Assembly: GCF_016735495.2 (NCBI RefSeq)
Contig: NZ_JAERQY020000004.1
Location: 124,001 to 188,000, forward strand
Direction of reading: 5' to 3'
Source: Lysobacter sp. MMG2
GTDB lineage: Bacteria; Pseudomonadota; Gammaproteobacteria; Xanthomonadales; Xanthomonadaceae
Length of the DNA: 64,000 bases
This document shows, one piece after another, positions 35,910 through 43,436 of the stretch. Every line of letters starts with the position of its first letter. Position 1 is the first letter of the stretch. The translations under genes were made by a program, and so were the position numbers. The notes beneath the pieces were generated by a model. That model saw only the letters and a program-made list of their open reading frames with translations, was not told the origin of the DNA and searched no databases.

Positions 35910-36401
35910 ATGGAAGCCAAGCTGGACAGCCTCGCCAAACTCATCGCCGCCGCCGCGTCGTTCGCCTGGCCGGTGGTCTTCGCGGTCCTGCTCTACAAGC
36001 TGTACGAGCCCATCCGCAACCTCGTCGACTCCGCGCGCGGACGCAAGTTCAGCATCAAGGTGGCCGGCAACGAGCTGAGCATGGAGGAAGCCTCCGAGCA
36101 GCAGCGCCAGGTCATGAGCGACGTCCAGGCCAAGCTGGCCGAACTGGAGCAGCGCCTGGCCGCCAGCCCCGTGCCCGTGGCCGCCGCCGCGCCCGCACCG
36201 CAACCGCTGACCACCGGCAAGCGCATCCTCTGGGTGGACGACAACCCCCGCAACAACAGCTTTCGTTCAATCAAACTAGAGATGGACGCACTTAAGGGTC
36301 GCGTCCGCCAATTGATTGATGACAAACATTGGTTGACAGATGGCGAGTGGAAGGAAACGGTCCTTCGGACAGTACCTCAAGAGCCATTCGATCCCATATG
36401 A
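35910..36401 (+). CDS. Chimeric protein: membrane coiled-coil plus start of a receiver-like domain, truncated
   Basis: 163 residues. Residues 1-30 include a transmembrane helix (LIAAAASFAWPVVFAVLLYKLY), followed by a coiled coil (about 50-90) and an Ala/Pro linker. Then GKRILWVDDNPRNNS begins a receiver-like domain (strand 1 and acidic pocket DD) but breaks off within its first helix. From about 36263 the sequence drops in GC and encodes FRSIKLEMDALKGRVRQLID... to the stop, which does not continue the receiver fold. I read this as a recombination junction that replaced most of the receiver domain. ATG preceded by AAGGAG. Function of the remnant is doubtful. Confidence 0.6.
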   Translation: MEAKLDSLAKLIAAAASFAWPVVFAVLLYKLYEPIRNLVDSARGRKFSIKVAGNELSMEEASEQQRQVMSDVQAKLAELEQRLAASPVPVAAAAPAPQPLTTGKRILWVDDNPRNNSFRSIKLEMDALKGRVRQLIDDKHWLTDGEWKETVLRTVPQEPFDPI

Positions 36402-36705
36402 CAGCTGGGCTTGCTGATCGTTGCGGCGCGACCTCCTCACGGGATCAGCCCCCTCACCGCAACGGATCACCCCGCGCCGGCGTGGCTGGTTGAACCTCCG
36501 CCGCGGCGTCGGTGGCCGGCCCATTGGACTCGAAGTTCCAGGGGGAGTCTTTCGGCGCGGGTTCGACGGGCGTCGTCGGTACCGCGTTGCCGCGTCTCCA
36601 GGGCAATTCATTGCTTCGCAATTGCATTGCAGCCCTCGCGCCTTGAATACCCAATACTCAGATCAGCCTGTCGAGGGCGACCGAGCAGCGCGGTATTGCA
36701 TGCCG
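36402..36705. other. Gene-poor stretch after the chimeric gene
   Basis: About 300 bases without a convincing gene. It holds the continuation of the lower-GC segment, then GC-rich sequence with a 66-codon leftward frame (36454-36654) that lacks a ribosome binding site and which I do not accept. Possibly remnants of a deleted gene. Confidence 0.4.
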
Positions 36706-37011
36706 TCAGGCCGTTGCGGAACGCGGATGCACCTCGCGCAGGATGGCGTCGCGGTTGGGCAGTGTTTTCAGCTCGTACTCCGCCTGGAGGGCCATCCAGC
36801 TCGCGGCGTCGCCGCCGAAGTAGACGGCCAGGCGCTCGGCGGTGTCGGCGGTGATGGCGCGCTCACCGTTGACGATGGCGTGGATGCGCGTGGCCGGCAC
36901 GCGCAATGCCGTCGCCAGCGCGTTGGGCGTCATGTTCAACGGGGCGAGGTAGTCCTCGCGCAGGATCTCGCCCGGGTGGATCGGGCGCATGCGGTTATGG
37001 GGTCGGCTCAT
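36706..37011 (-). CDS. higA: HigA-type antitoxin
   Basis: 101 residues. Family marks: HPGEILREDYLAPLNMTPNALATALRVPATRIHAIVNGERAITADTAERLAVYFG, a Cro/C1-type helix-turn-helix. It neutralises the toxin encoded just upstream and represses their shared promoter. Toxin-first order (nine bases between toxin stop and this ATG) is characteristic of higBA. A palindrome at 37315 is the probable operator. Confidence 0.92.
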   Translation of the reverse strand: MSRPHNRMRPIHPGEILREDYLAPLNMTPNALATALRVPATRIHAIVNGERAITADTAERLAVYFGGDAASWMALQAEYELKTLPNRDAILREVHPRSATA

Positions 37012-37020
37012 GGGCGCACC

Positions 37021-37302
37021 TCAGTGGTAGTCGACAATCGCAACGTCGGTGGGGCCTGCGTCGGTCCATCGAAAGCAGAGGCGGAACTGGTCGTTGATGC
37101 GAATGCTGTAGTGGCCGACGCGGTCGCCGCGCAGCGCTTCCAGGCGGTTGCCCGGCGGCGAACGCAGGAAGTCCAGGGTGTGTGCCGAGTCCAACATTTG
37201 CAGCTTGCGCGTGGCCGCATCCACGATGCCCCGAAAGGGGCGGGGCGTTTCTCCTTCGAACAGTGCCTGGGTGTGCTTGCAGGTGAAGGATTGGATCGCC
37301 AC
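37021..37302 (-). CDS. higB: HigB-type RelE-family toxin
   Basis: 93 residues, starting at a GTG (VAIQSFTCKHTQALFEG). Family features: IQSF..K....LFE, ATRKLQMLDSA, PPGNRLEALRGDRVGHYSIRINDQFRLCFRW and the ending VAIVDYH. RelE/HigB toxins cut mRNA on the ribosome. No ATG gives the family N-terminus, so the GTG is chosen. First gene of a two-gene leftward operon with the antitoxin, preceded by a palindromic operator 13 bases upstream. Confidence 0.9.
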   Translation of the reverse strand: MAIQSFTCKHTQALFEGETPRPFRGIVDAATRKLQMLDSAHTLDFLRSPPGNRLEALRGDRVGHYSIRINDQFRLCFRWTDAGPTDVAIVDYH

Positions 37303-37314
37303 GGCGCGGATGAT

Positions 37315-37331
37315 ATTACGCGTCGCGTAAT
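37315..37331 (-). promoter_or_regulatory. Palindromic operator of the higBA promoter
   Basis: ATTACGC-GTC-GCGTAAT is a perfect 7+7 inverted repeat with a 3-base spacer, beginning 13 bases before the higB GTG. Its position and TTACGCG...CGCGTAA form fit a HigA binding site for autorepression. Confidence 0.7.
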
Positions 37332-37370
37332 ACGGCAAGCGTAACGGACTTTCATCGAGGGCCGCCGTGC

Positions 37371-37688
37371 CTACTCGCACCCCACGCCATCTCCGTCCCG
37401 ATCCAGATGAGGGCCGTAGCCCGGGTCGCCGCGTCGCACCGGCGCGGCGCCGGCCGCACGGGCTTGGCTGCAATTGCTGAAGGCGGTGCTGCGCGCGCCG
37501 TCGGGCTGGAAGGCGTTCGATACGGAGGCGGGACGTGCGACGGGGGCCGAGGCTTGCGGGCCGCGATGGCAGTGGTAGCCGCCGTTCTTCCTGTCGTGGT
37601 GGCAACCCTCGGCATTGAGGCCGCCGCCGTGCGACCACGCGGCGCTGGCGGCCGCCCACAGGCAGACACAGATCAGAACGCGTTGCAT
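37371..37688 (-). CDS. Secreted YHYH-type plus excalibur calcium-binding protein
   Basis: 105 residues. Signal peptide (MQRVLICVCLWAAASAAWS), then GGGLNAEGCHHDRKNGGYHCHRG, a short His/Cys motif of the YHYH type, a linker, and a C-terminal excalibur motif DRDGDGVGCE with upstream FSNCSQARAAGAAPVRRGDPGYGPHLD. Excalibur domains are proposed extracellular calcium binders; the N-terminal motif may bind another metal. Function unknown. It ends 40 bases before the higBA operator, same strand. Confidence 0.78.
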   Translation of the reverse strand: MQRVLICVCLWAAASAAWSHGGGLNAEGCHHDRKNGGYHCHRGPQASAPVARPASVSNAFQPDGARSTAFSNCSQARAAGAAPVRRGDPGYGPHLDRDGDGVGCE

Positions 37689-37769
37689 CGGTGCGGCTCC
37701 CCATTGCCGGTAGGGGGAAGGTAGCAGATCGCCCATGCGAGGCTTTGTGCGCAACGGCCGCAGGCGCAT

Positions 37770-37791
37770 GGCGCTTGGAATGGGAAGCGCC
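37770..37791. terminator. Hairpin after the 26-codon small ORF
   Basis: GGCGCTT and AAGCGCC form a perfect 7-bp stem with an 8-base loop, starting six bases after the stop of the small leftward ORF. No U-run follows, so it may stabilise or only partly terminate the transcript. Confidence 0.4.
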
Positions 37792-37796
37792 GACGA

Positions 37797-37877
37797 TCAG
37801 TGCGACGAGCCGCCCACGTCGTCCAGTTGCGGCGAATCGATCAGCACATGTTCGAGCGCAGTGGTCGGGTCGGCCAT
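37797..37877 (-). CDS. 26-residue small ORF with a strong ribosome binding site
   Basis: ATG at 37875-37877 preceded by AAGGAGG five bases upstream, the best ribosome binding site nearby, followed by 26 codons and TGA. The product starts MADPTTALEH and ends QLDDVGGSSH, acidic with a GG near the end. It is too short for usual gene calling. It lies alone in a 370-base gap between the YHYH protein and a divergent lipoprotein gene. It could be a small regulatory protein, a leader peptide or a peptide precursor; no modifying enzyme is visible nearby. Confidence 0.5.
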   Translation of the reverse strand: MADPTTALEHVLIDSPQLDDVGGSSH

Positions 37878-38062
37878 CGTCGCCTCCTTGCGGTATACGG
37901 CGCGCGTGCGGTCACGTGCCTCTCACCGCCCCCAACGCATGCTCGCGTCGTGAGCGGACAGAAGTGCAGGGCCGTTCGTCCGGCGAGCACGGCGGCAACT
38001 TTCGGATTATTCCGATTCCAATACGCCCGGCCGCCAAGCCGAATGGAACCCTGGATTGGGGC

Positions 38063-38602
38063 ATGGGGATGGACATGAAGGGCAAGCAGAAGGTGGCGTT
38101 CGCGCGGGTGGCGGTGTGCATGCCGTGGTTGCTCGTGGCGGCGTGCAGCGTCGGTTCGCGCGTGGAAGGGCGGATGGCGACGGGGCAGGAAGTGGAACCG
38201 CCCATGCCGGTGCCGCATGTCGTGGCATATGAAGGCGATGCGCCGCTGCCGGAATTCGCCGGCGAGCCGGACACCGGGGGCGAGAACGAGACGGTCGTGC
38301 TGTCGATCGATCCGGCGCGTATCGACGCCACCGCCGCGGCGGTCGAGGCCGTGGACGAGTGCAAGGCGTGGCAGCTGTCCGAGGACGAGGCGGAAGAGCT
38401 GTTCGCGATGAGCCATGCGGTGGATGCCGGAACGTACCTGGGCTACGGCGAAGCGCCGTGCACCATCACCGGCACCGTGCGCAGCGGCGGCGTGGACTGG
38501 CAGTTCACGATCAACGGCACCGCGAAGGCGACGTGGAAGCATGGCAGCGACGTGCGCTTCCTCGGGTGCGATGAACGGGCATGCGAGGGGTTCGGCGCGT
38601 AA
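38063..38602 (+). CDS. Putative lipoprotein of unknown function
   Basis: 179 residues. N-terminus MGMDMKGKQKVAFARVAVCMPWLLVAAC with a lipobox (LVAAC); later ATGs at 38069 and 38075 are equally good starts. The mature protein has an acidic linker (EVEPPMPVPHVVAYEGDAPLPEFAGE) and a folded part with paired cysteines (DECKAW, APCTITGTVRSGGVDWQFTINGTAKATW, FLGCDERACEGFG). The 'TI.GTVRSGG..W.F.ING...A.W' strand pattern suggests a small beta domain. No family recognised. Confidence 0.65.
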   Translation: MGMDMKGKQKVAFARVAVCMPWLLVAACSVGSRVEGRMATGQEVEPPMPVPHVVAYEGDAPLPEFAGEPDTGGENETVVLSIDPARIDATAAAVEAVDECKAWQLSEDEAEELFAMSHAVDAGTYLGYGEAPCTITGTVRSGGVDWQFTINGTAKATWKHGSDVRFLGCDERACEGFGA

Positions 38603-38920
38603 TTCGCTGGATCGCGCGCGCCAATGCAAAGCCCCTCTCCCACCGGGAGAGGGGTTGGGGTGAGGGGCGGCGAAGCGAGGACGCTCGCACTTGCGGTGCA
38701 TTCGGCACGCTGCCGCGCTTTCCTTGGGTCTCCTCATCTGCCTGATGCCATTCCCGCCCGCATCAGCGCCAATATCCGTGCCACCTTCACACCGCTCGTC
38801 GCCCATCGCGTAACGCGCGACACGCGGGGCGCCGTTTGCCGCGTGGATTGCGTTTGATCCCAATGCGCCGGTTCGAGCGCCGCGGACGGACGCGATCCCC
38901 TTCCCCCACAGGACATCGCC
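38603..38920. other. Intergenic region with one palindromic repeat
   Basis: About 320 bases before the haloperoxidase-like gene. It holds a CCCCTCTCCC-ACC-GGGAGAGGGG hairpin at 38632-38654, continuing as GGTTGGGGTGAGGGG. No coding frame or clear promoter is seen in the rest. Confidence 0.5.
38632..38668. repeat. Palindromic intergenic repeat (CCCCTCTCCC...GGGAGAGGGG type)
   Basis: Perfect 10-bp stem with a 3-base loop, followed by GGTTGGGGTGAGGGG. Relatives at 19359, 48313, 49702, 51122 and 59926. Confidence 0.7.
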
Positions 38921-40315
38921 ATGAACTCCCCACGCTCGCACTCGCGGCGCGCTCTGCGCCGCCTGCGGCTATTTGCCGCGCTCGCCCTTTCCATCGCGCT
39001 GCCCGTGCAGGCCGATTCGGTCACCGACTGGAACGCGCTCGCCAGCGGGCCGGTCGTCGGGCCGCGGTTCGGAGGACCGCAACAGCAGGCGCGCGCGGTC
39101 GCGATCGCCGCGCTGTCGGTGCACGACGCGCTCAACTCCATCCAGTCGCGCTTCAACACCTATCGCCCGGTGGCGAGTGCGCCCGGCAACGCGTCGCCCG
39201 ATGCCGCCGTCGCCGCCGCCAATCGCACGGCATTGCTGGCGATGATCGGCGCATTGCCTGCTCCGCCCACGCCGGCGGAAGCCACGGCACGCGCGAACGC
39301 GATCGCGGCGATCAACGCGATGTACGACGCCGCCATCGGGCCGGGCGCGCCGGATGCACCCGAAGCGGCGGGCATCGCCGCGGGTGAATCGGCCGCGGAC
39401 ACGATCATCGCGTTGCGCTACGCCGACAATGGCTCCGGCGGGCTCACGCCCACCGACGGTTCCGGCACGCCGAATGCACCGGCGTATTCGCAGCCCGCCG
39501 CCGTGGGCGTGTACCAGGCGACGCCGGCACCGGAATTCCCGGCCGCGATCGTGCCGCAGTTCATGGGCTGGGCCTTCGTCACGCCGTTCGGCGTGGACAG
39601 CGCCACGCAGTTCCGCCAACCGCCGGGCGCGATCTTCAAAGTGAAGGCGGCCAAGTACGCATCCGAATACAACCTGGTGAAGTCGATAGGCGATGCGCGC
39701 GTGCGCGGGGCGCAGCCGAACTCGCCGCTGAGCGACATCGCGCGCTTCTGGGCGGGCGGTGGACTGGAGTGGAACGCGAACGTGCGCAACGCCGCCGCGA
39801 GTCGCGGGCTGGATCGCTGGCAGAACGCGCGGTTGCTGGCGCTGGCCAACATGTCGATCGCCGATGCGTTCATCACGAACATGTCGGACAAGTACTTCTA
39901 CAACTTCTGGCGGCCGGTCACCGCGATCCGCTGGCCCGACGACGGCAACCCGTTCACCAAGAGCGATCCGACGTGGCGGCCGTTCCTGCAGACGCCGCCG
40001 TATCCGGATTATCCGTGCGCATCGACGTCGGCCACCGGCGCGGCCGCGCAGACGATGCGGCGCTACTTCAAGAGCGATGCGGTTCCCTTCACGCGCATGG
40101 TCAACGCACCGGTGGCGCCGCTGCCGGCGCCGCTGGTGGATCTGCCGGCCAAGCCGATCACGCGCTCGTATCCGTCGCTGTCCACCGCCGAGCAGGAGCA
40201 GGTGATGGCGCGCGTGTACGCGGGCATCCACTTCACCGAAGGCTGCCTGGCCGGGTTGAAGACGGGCAACAAGGTGGCGGACTGGGTGTTTGCGCGGTAT
40301 TTGCAGCCGAAGTGA
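38921..40315 (+). CDS. Secreted vanadium haloperoxidase/PAP2-family-like protein lacking the usual PSGH His
   Basis: 464 residues with signal peptide (RLFAALALSIALPVQA). It follows the bacterial vanadium-dependent haloperoxidase-like layout: FNTYRPVA, KYFYNFWRPVTAIRW (Lys and Arg of the phosphate/vanadate pocket, about residues 323-336), then the loop that normally reads YPSGH or YPCGH, and finally ARVYAGIHFTEGCLAGLKTG with the third-motif His. In this protein the middle loop reads YPCASTSATGA, so the acid-base His is missing. It may be inactive or a different hydrolase. The similar length and GIHF motif support the family assignment. Confidence 0.78.
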   Translation: MNSPRSHSRRALRRLRLFAALALSIALPVQADSVTDWNALASGPVVGPRFGGPQQQARAVAIAALSVHDALNSIQSRFNTYRPVASAPGNASPDAAVAAANRTALLAMIGALPAPPTPAEATARANAIAAINAMYDAAIGPGAPDAPEAAGIAAGESAADTIIALRYADNGSGGLTPTDGSGTPNAPAYSQPAAVGVYQATPAPEFPAAIVPQFMGWAFVTPFGVDSATQFRQPPGAIFKVKAAKYASEYNLVKSIGDARVRGAQPNSPLSDIARFWAGGGLEWNANVRNAAASRGLDRWQNARLLALANMSIADAFITNMSDKYFYNFWRPVTAIRWPDDGNPFTKSDPTWRPFLQTPPYPDYPCASTSATGAAAQTMRRYFKSDAVPFTRMVNAPVAPLPAPLVDLPAKPITRSYPSLSTAEQEQVMARVYAGIHFTEGCLAGLKTGNKVADWVFARYLQPK

Positions 40316-40374
40316 GGCTGCAGGTGGCGATGGCGTCGATTACGCTAGCTCCTTCGCGTAGTCGGCGCCCTGCC

Positions 40375-40824
40375 ATGGACGATAAGCAGCTTCGGTTCGA
40401 GATTGCCCGCGCGTTCGCCGACGTTCCGCAGCCCGCGAAGTCGGCCATCGCCCCGCACGATTGCCTGGAATGCGACGAGCTGCGCGTGGCATTGGCGCCG
40501 TACGCCTGGCACGACGTGCCCGGGAAGGTCCTCGACGCCTGTCGATTTGGCATGCCGCTGTTGTCGGCCGATGCCAAGCAGCACTACCTGCCGGCCTGGC
40601 TGCTGCGCTCCCTGGACGAACACGAGGTCGCCGGCGACTATCGTTCCATCGTCGTATTTGCGCTCGACCGCGATCATCGCTGGGATCCAACGCGCCCGTA
40701 TACCGCCGAGCAGCGCGCGGCGATCCTGCGCTACCTGGACTTCGTGTGCGCGCAGGAAACATCCGAATGGGAAGCGCAGGACATCGAGCGGGCACGCGCC
40801 AGCCTGTACGTGCGGCTGCGCTGA
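40375..40824 (+). CDS. DUF6714-like conserved hypothetical protein
   Basis: 149 residues, soluble. IARAFADVPQPAKSAIAPHDCLECDELRVAL at the N-terminus, then CRFGMPLLSADAKQHYLPAWLLRSLDEH and LDFVCAQE. The 'EC.E......YLPA.L' pattern resembles DUF6714, a small family of unknown function found near immunity and toxin genes in some genomes; the assignment is from memory and moderate. Start ATG at 40375, 60 bases after the haloperoxidase-like gene. Confidence 0.65.
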   Translation: MDDKQLRFEIARAFADVPQPAKSAIAPHDCLECDELRVALAPYAWHDVPGKVLDACRFGMPLLSADAKQHYLPAWLLRSLDEHEVAGDYRSIVVFALDRDHRWDPTRPYTAEQRAAILRYLDFVCAQETSEWEAQDIERARASLYVRLR

Positions 40825-40958
40825 GGAACATCCCAACGGCGGGATTCTGACTCCCCCGTATCCCGTCTTTTGCCCCGGCACCGCGGGACCAAGCTCATTG
40901 GGGGGCGGAGCGCCGATACCCGGCGCCTTCGCGTTCTCTCTCCCATCAGGAATTCGAA

Positions 40959-41705
40959 ATGAGCAAGCTCGCAGGAAAAGTGGCCATCGTGACCGGTGCG
41001 TCCAAGGGCATCGGTGCCGGCATCGCGCAGGCGCTGGCCGCGGAAGGCGCGTCCGTCGTCGTCAATTACGCCTCCAGCCAGGCAGGCGCCGACGCCGTGG
41101 TCGAGCGCATCACGCAGGCCGGCGGCCAGGCCATCGCCGTGAAGGCCGACGTATCGAAGGCCGACGAGGCGCAGGCGTTGATCGACGCCACCGCAAAGGC
41201 GTTCGGCCGGATCGACGTGCTGGTCAACAATTCCGGCGTGTATCAGTTCGCGCCGCTGGAGGAGATCACGCAGGAGCAGTTCCATCGCCAGTTCGGCATC
41301 AACGTGCTCGGACTGCTGCAGACCACGCAGGCGGCCTCCAAGCACCTGGGCGACGGCGCCAGCGTGATCAACATCGGTTCGGTCGTGTCGCACATCACCT
41401 TGCCCGGCACTGCGGTGTACACCGCCACCAAGGGTGCGGTGGATGCCATCACCGGCGTGCTGTCGCGCGAGCTGGGTCCGCGCGGCATCCGCGTGAATTC
41501 GATCAATCCGGGCATGGTGGAAACCGAGGGCGCGCACGATGCGGGCGTCATCGGCTCGGATTTCCACGCCGATACGGCGGCGCAGACGCCGCTGGGGCGC
41601 ATCGGGCAGCCGGAGGACATCGCGCGCGTGGCGGTGTTCCTGGCGTCGGATGACTCGCGCTGGGTCAGCGGTGAGCTGATCAAGACGGCGGGTGGGTTCC
41701 GCTGA
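40959..41705 (+). CDS. Short-chain dehydrogenase/reductase
   Basis: 248 residues, classical SDR. Cofactor motif TGASKGIG (residues 12-19), NNSGVY (NNAG equivalent), catalytic Ser in NIGSVVSH, Tyr 154 and Lys 158 in YTATK, and the PGMVETEG loop. The KVAIVTG start and length match the glucose-1-dehydrogenase/3-oxoacyl-ACP-reductase-like group that often uses NADP. Substrate unknown. AGGAAT lies before the ATG. Single gene between the hypothetical and a repeat. Confidence 0.9.
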   Translation: MSKLAGKVAIVTGASKGIGAGIAQALAAEGASVVVNYASSQAGADAVVERITQAGGQAIAVKADVSKADEAQALIDATAKAFGRIDVLVNNSGVYQFAPLEEITQEQFHRQFGINVLGLLQTTQAASKHLGDGASVINIGSVVSHITLPGTAVYTATKGAVDAITGVLSRELGPRGIRVNSINPGMVETEGAHDAGVIGSDFHADTAAQTPLGRIGQPEDIARVAVFLASDDSRWVSGELIKTAGGFR

Positions 41706-41764
41706 GTTTCGGCTGCACGGAGCTCGTCGCTGACGCGGCTTCCGTTCCTGCTTCTGCCGTTTGC

Positions 41765-41790
41765 CCCTCCCCTGCAAGCAGGGGAGGGAG
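41765..41790. repeat. Palindromic intergenic repeat (CCCCTGCAAGCAGGGG type)
   Basis: CCCCTCCCCTGC-AA-GCAGGGGAGGG between convergent genes; same family as 5582 and 10441, possibly acting as terminator. Confidence 0.7.
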
Positions 41791-41836
41791 TTCTCCCGCG
41801 GCGGGGCAAGCAGTTCCCGCGACGAAGAAGGCAGCT

Positions 41837-43372
41837 TCAATCCATCGAGTCGTCAAGATAAAGCTCGTAGTGCGCGATCCGACCCACCGGCGCCAGCGCC
41901 TCGCGCACATCGGCGCGGGCCAGCAGCGTGTCGCGTGCCGCGCGCGCCGCGACGTCGCCGGGCAACGGCGCCGGGCGCAGGAAGTCCTGGATCCATCCCA
42001 GCACCGCGCCGCGGTCTTCGGGTGAAGCGAGCAACGCGCGCACGCGCTGCGCCGCCTGGTCGACGTCGCCTTCCCGAAGCAGCGCCGAGACATAGAGCAG
42101 TTCACCGTCCTTGCGGTGATCGCGCAAATAGGCCAGTGCCCTGCGGGCGCCGCGCCGGTCCTGTTTCTGCAGCGCCGCGCAGTGGCGCACGCTCTGCTCC
42201 ACCATGCGGCCGTAGCCGCTGATGTCGTCGCCCAGCACGTCGATCGCGCGCAGCGCATCGACGGGACGTTCCAGGCTGCAATGGAACACGCCCAGGTTCA
42301 GCGCCTGGCTGATGTTCTGCTCGCCGCCCTCGGTGAGCTGCGCGGCGCGCTGCAATTCGGCCAGCGCTTCGTCGGTGCGGCCCAGGCGCCGCAGCGCGGT
42401 GGCGCGGTAGTTCATCAGCCAGACCTGCGGGTCGAGGTCCTCGAAGGCGGGCGAACCCGACGGCGCCGCGGCGATCTCATCGAGCGTACGCGTGGTCATC
42501 TCGATGGCCTGCTCGTTCTGGCCCGCAGTTAGCAGCGCACTGGCGAGATACGAGCGCACCCGCAGGTCGTCGGGCGTGGCGCCCATCTGTTGCGTGAGCG
42601 CATCGACCTGCCTCTGCGCGGCGCGCTCGGCGTTCGTCGACCAGCTGTCGGCGGCCATCGCGCCGTCGAAACGTTTGTCGCTGCGCAGGCGAATCAGCGG
42701 CTTGGCGGCTTCGATGCGGCGGATCACCGCGCGTGCCGTTTCCGTGTCGCCGCGGTCCATCGCTTCGACGGCCAACTCGTACCACGCCTCGGCCTCGCCG
42801 CCGAGGCGGCTGCGCCAGTTGGCGTTGAGCAGCGCCTGCAGCAGCGCGAGCCGCTCGGGCGACCCGGTGGTGGAGCGGTACACCAGTTGCAGGATGTACT
42901 GCTCGCGCACGTTGGGCAGCGCGTCGGGCCAGCGCTCGACGACTTCGATGAAGGCGACGGCGCCCGCGTCCGGACGGCCCAGGTCCATTTCCAGCATGGC
43001 GACGCGGTACCAGTCGTCCGGATCGGAATCGTCCTGCGCGAGCGCGCGCCGGTACAACGCCAGCGCCTGTGCGCCCTGGTCCTGCTGGATCGCCATCCAG
43101 CCCGCCTTCGACAGCGCGGCGCGTTGCTGTGCCGGTTCCAGCGAAGAGAACTGCGGATCGTCGAACACGCGCGCGAACGCCTGCTGCGCACTGGCGGCCT
43201 GGTTGGTCCGGGCCAGCGCGTGCGCGGCGGCGAGTTGCTGCCGGAACCATTGCTGCTGCGGATCGGTGGCGCCGACGGACGGCGGCGGAGTGTCCGCGGC
43301 GGCCGTCGCCATGCCGGCGTGGTTCGACAGGGCCAGCCCCACGGCCAGCAGAAGACTGCGCTTGACGTGCAT
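41837..43372 (-). CDS. Secreted tetratricopeptide-repeat protein
   Basis: 511 residues with signal peptide (MHVKRSLLLAVGLALSNHAGMATA). Many helical-pair repeats fit TPR: KAGWMAIQQDQGAQALALYRRALAQDD, WYRVAMLEMDLGRPDAGAVAFIEVVERWPD, YELAVEAMDRGDTETARAVIRRIEAAKP, RATALRRLGRTDEALAELQRAAQL. Probably a periplasmic scaffold. The layout resembles the TPR region of BcsC/PgaA-like proteins but no barrel is present. Start at MHVKRS, the ATG that opens the signal peptide. 64 bases downstream of the barrel-protein gene on the same strand, so possibly an operon with it. Confidence 0.75.
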   Translation of the reverse strand: MHVKRSLLLAVGLALSNHAGMATAAADTPPPSVGATDPQQQWFRQQLAAAHALARTNQAASAQQAFARVFDDPQFSSLEPAQQRAALSKAGWMAIQQDQGAQALALYRRALAQDDSDPDDWYRVAMLEMDLGRPDAGAVAFIEVVERWPDALPNVREQYILQLVYRSTTGSPERLALLQALLNANWRSRLGGEAEAWYELAVEAMDRGDTETARAVIRRIEAAKPLIRLRSDKRFDGAMAADSWSTNAERAAQRQVDALTQQMGATPDDLRVRSYLASALLTAGQNEQAIEMTTRTLDEIAAAPSGSPAFEDLDPQVWLMNYRATALRRLGRTDEALAELQRAAQLTEGGEQNISQALNLGVFHCSLERPVDALRAIDVLGDDISGYGRMVEQSVRHCAALQKQDRRGARRALAYLRDHRKDGELLYVSALLREGDVDQAAQRVRALLASPEDRGAVLGWIQDFLRPAPLPGDVAARAARDTLLARADVREALAPVGRIAHYELYLDDSMD

Positions 43373-43436
43373 CGCTCCACCTCCCCAGGCGTGGGGGCGA
43401 GTGTAGCCACATCCCGACCGGCCCGGTCGAGCGCGG

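Noticed and set aside
36454-36654. 66-codon leftward frame ending ...ATPARGDPLR
   Set aside because: Composition is plausible but there is no ribosome binding site, no family and no partner; left as gene-free sequence.
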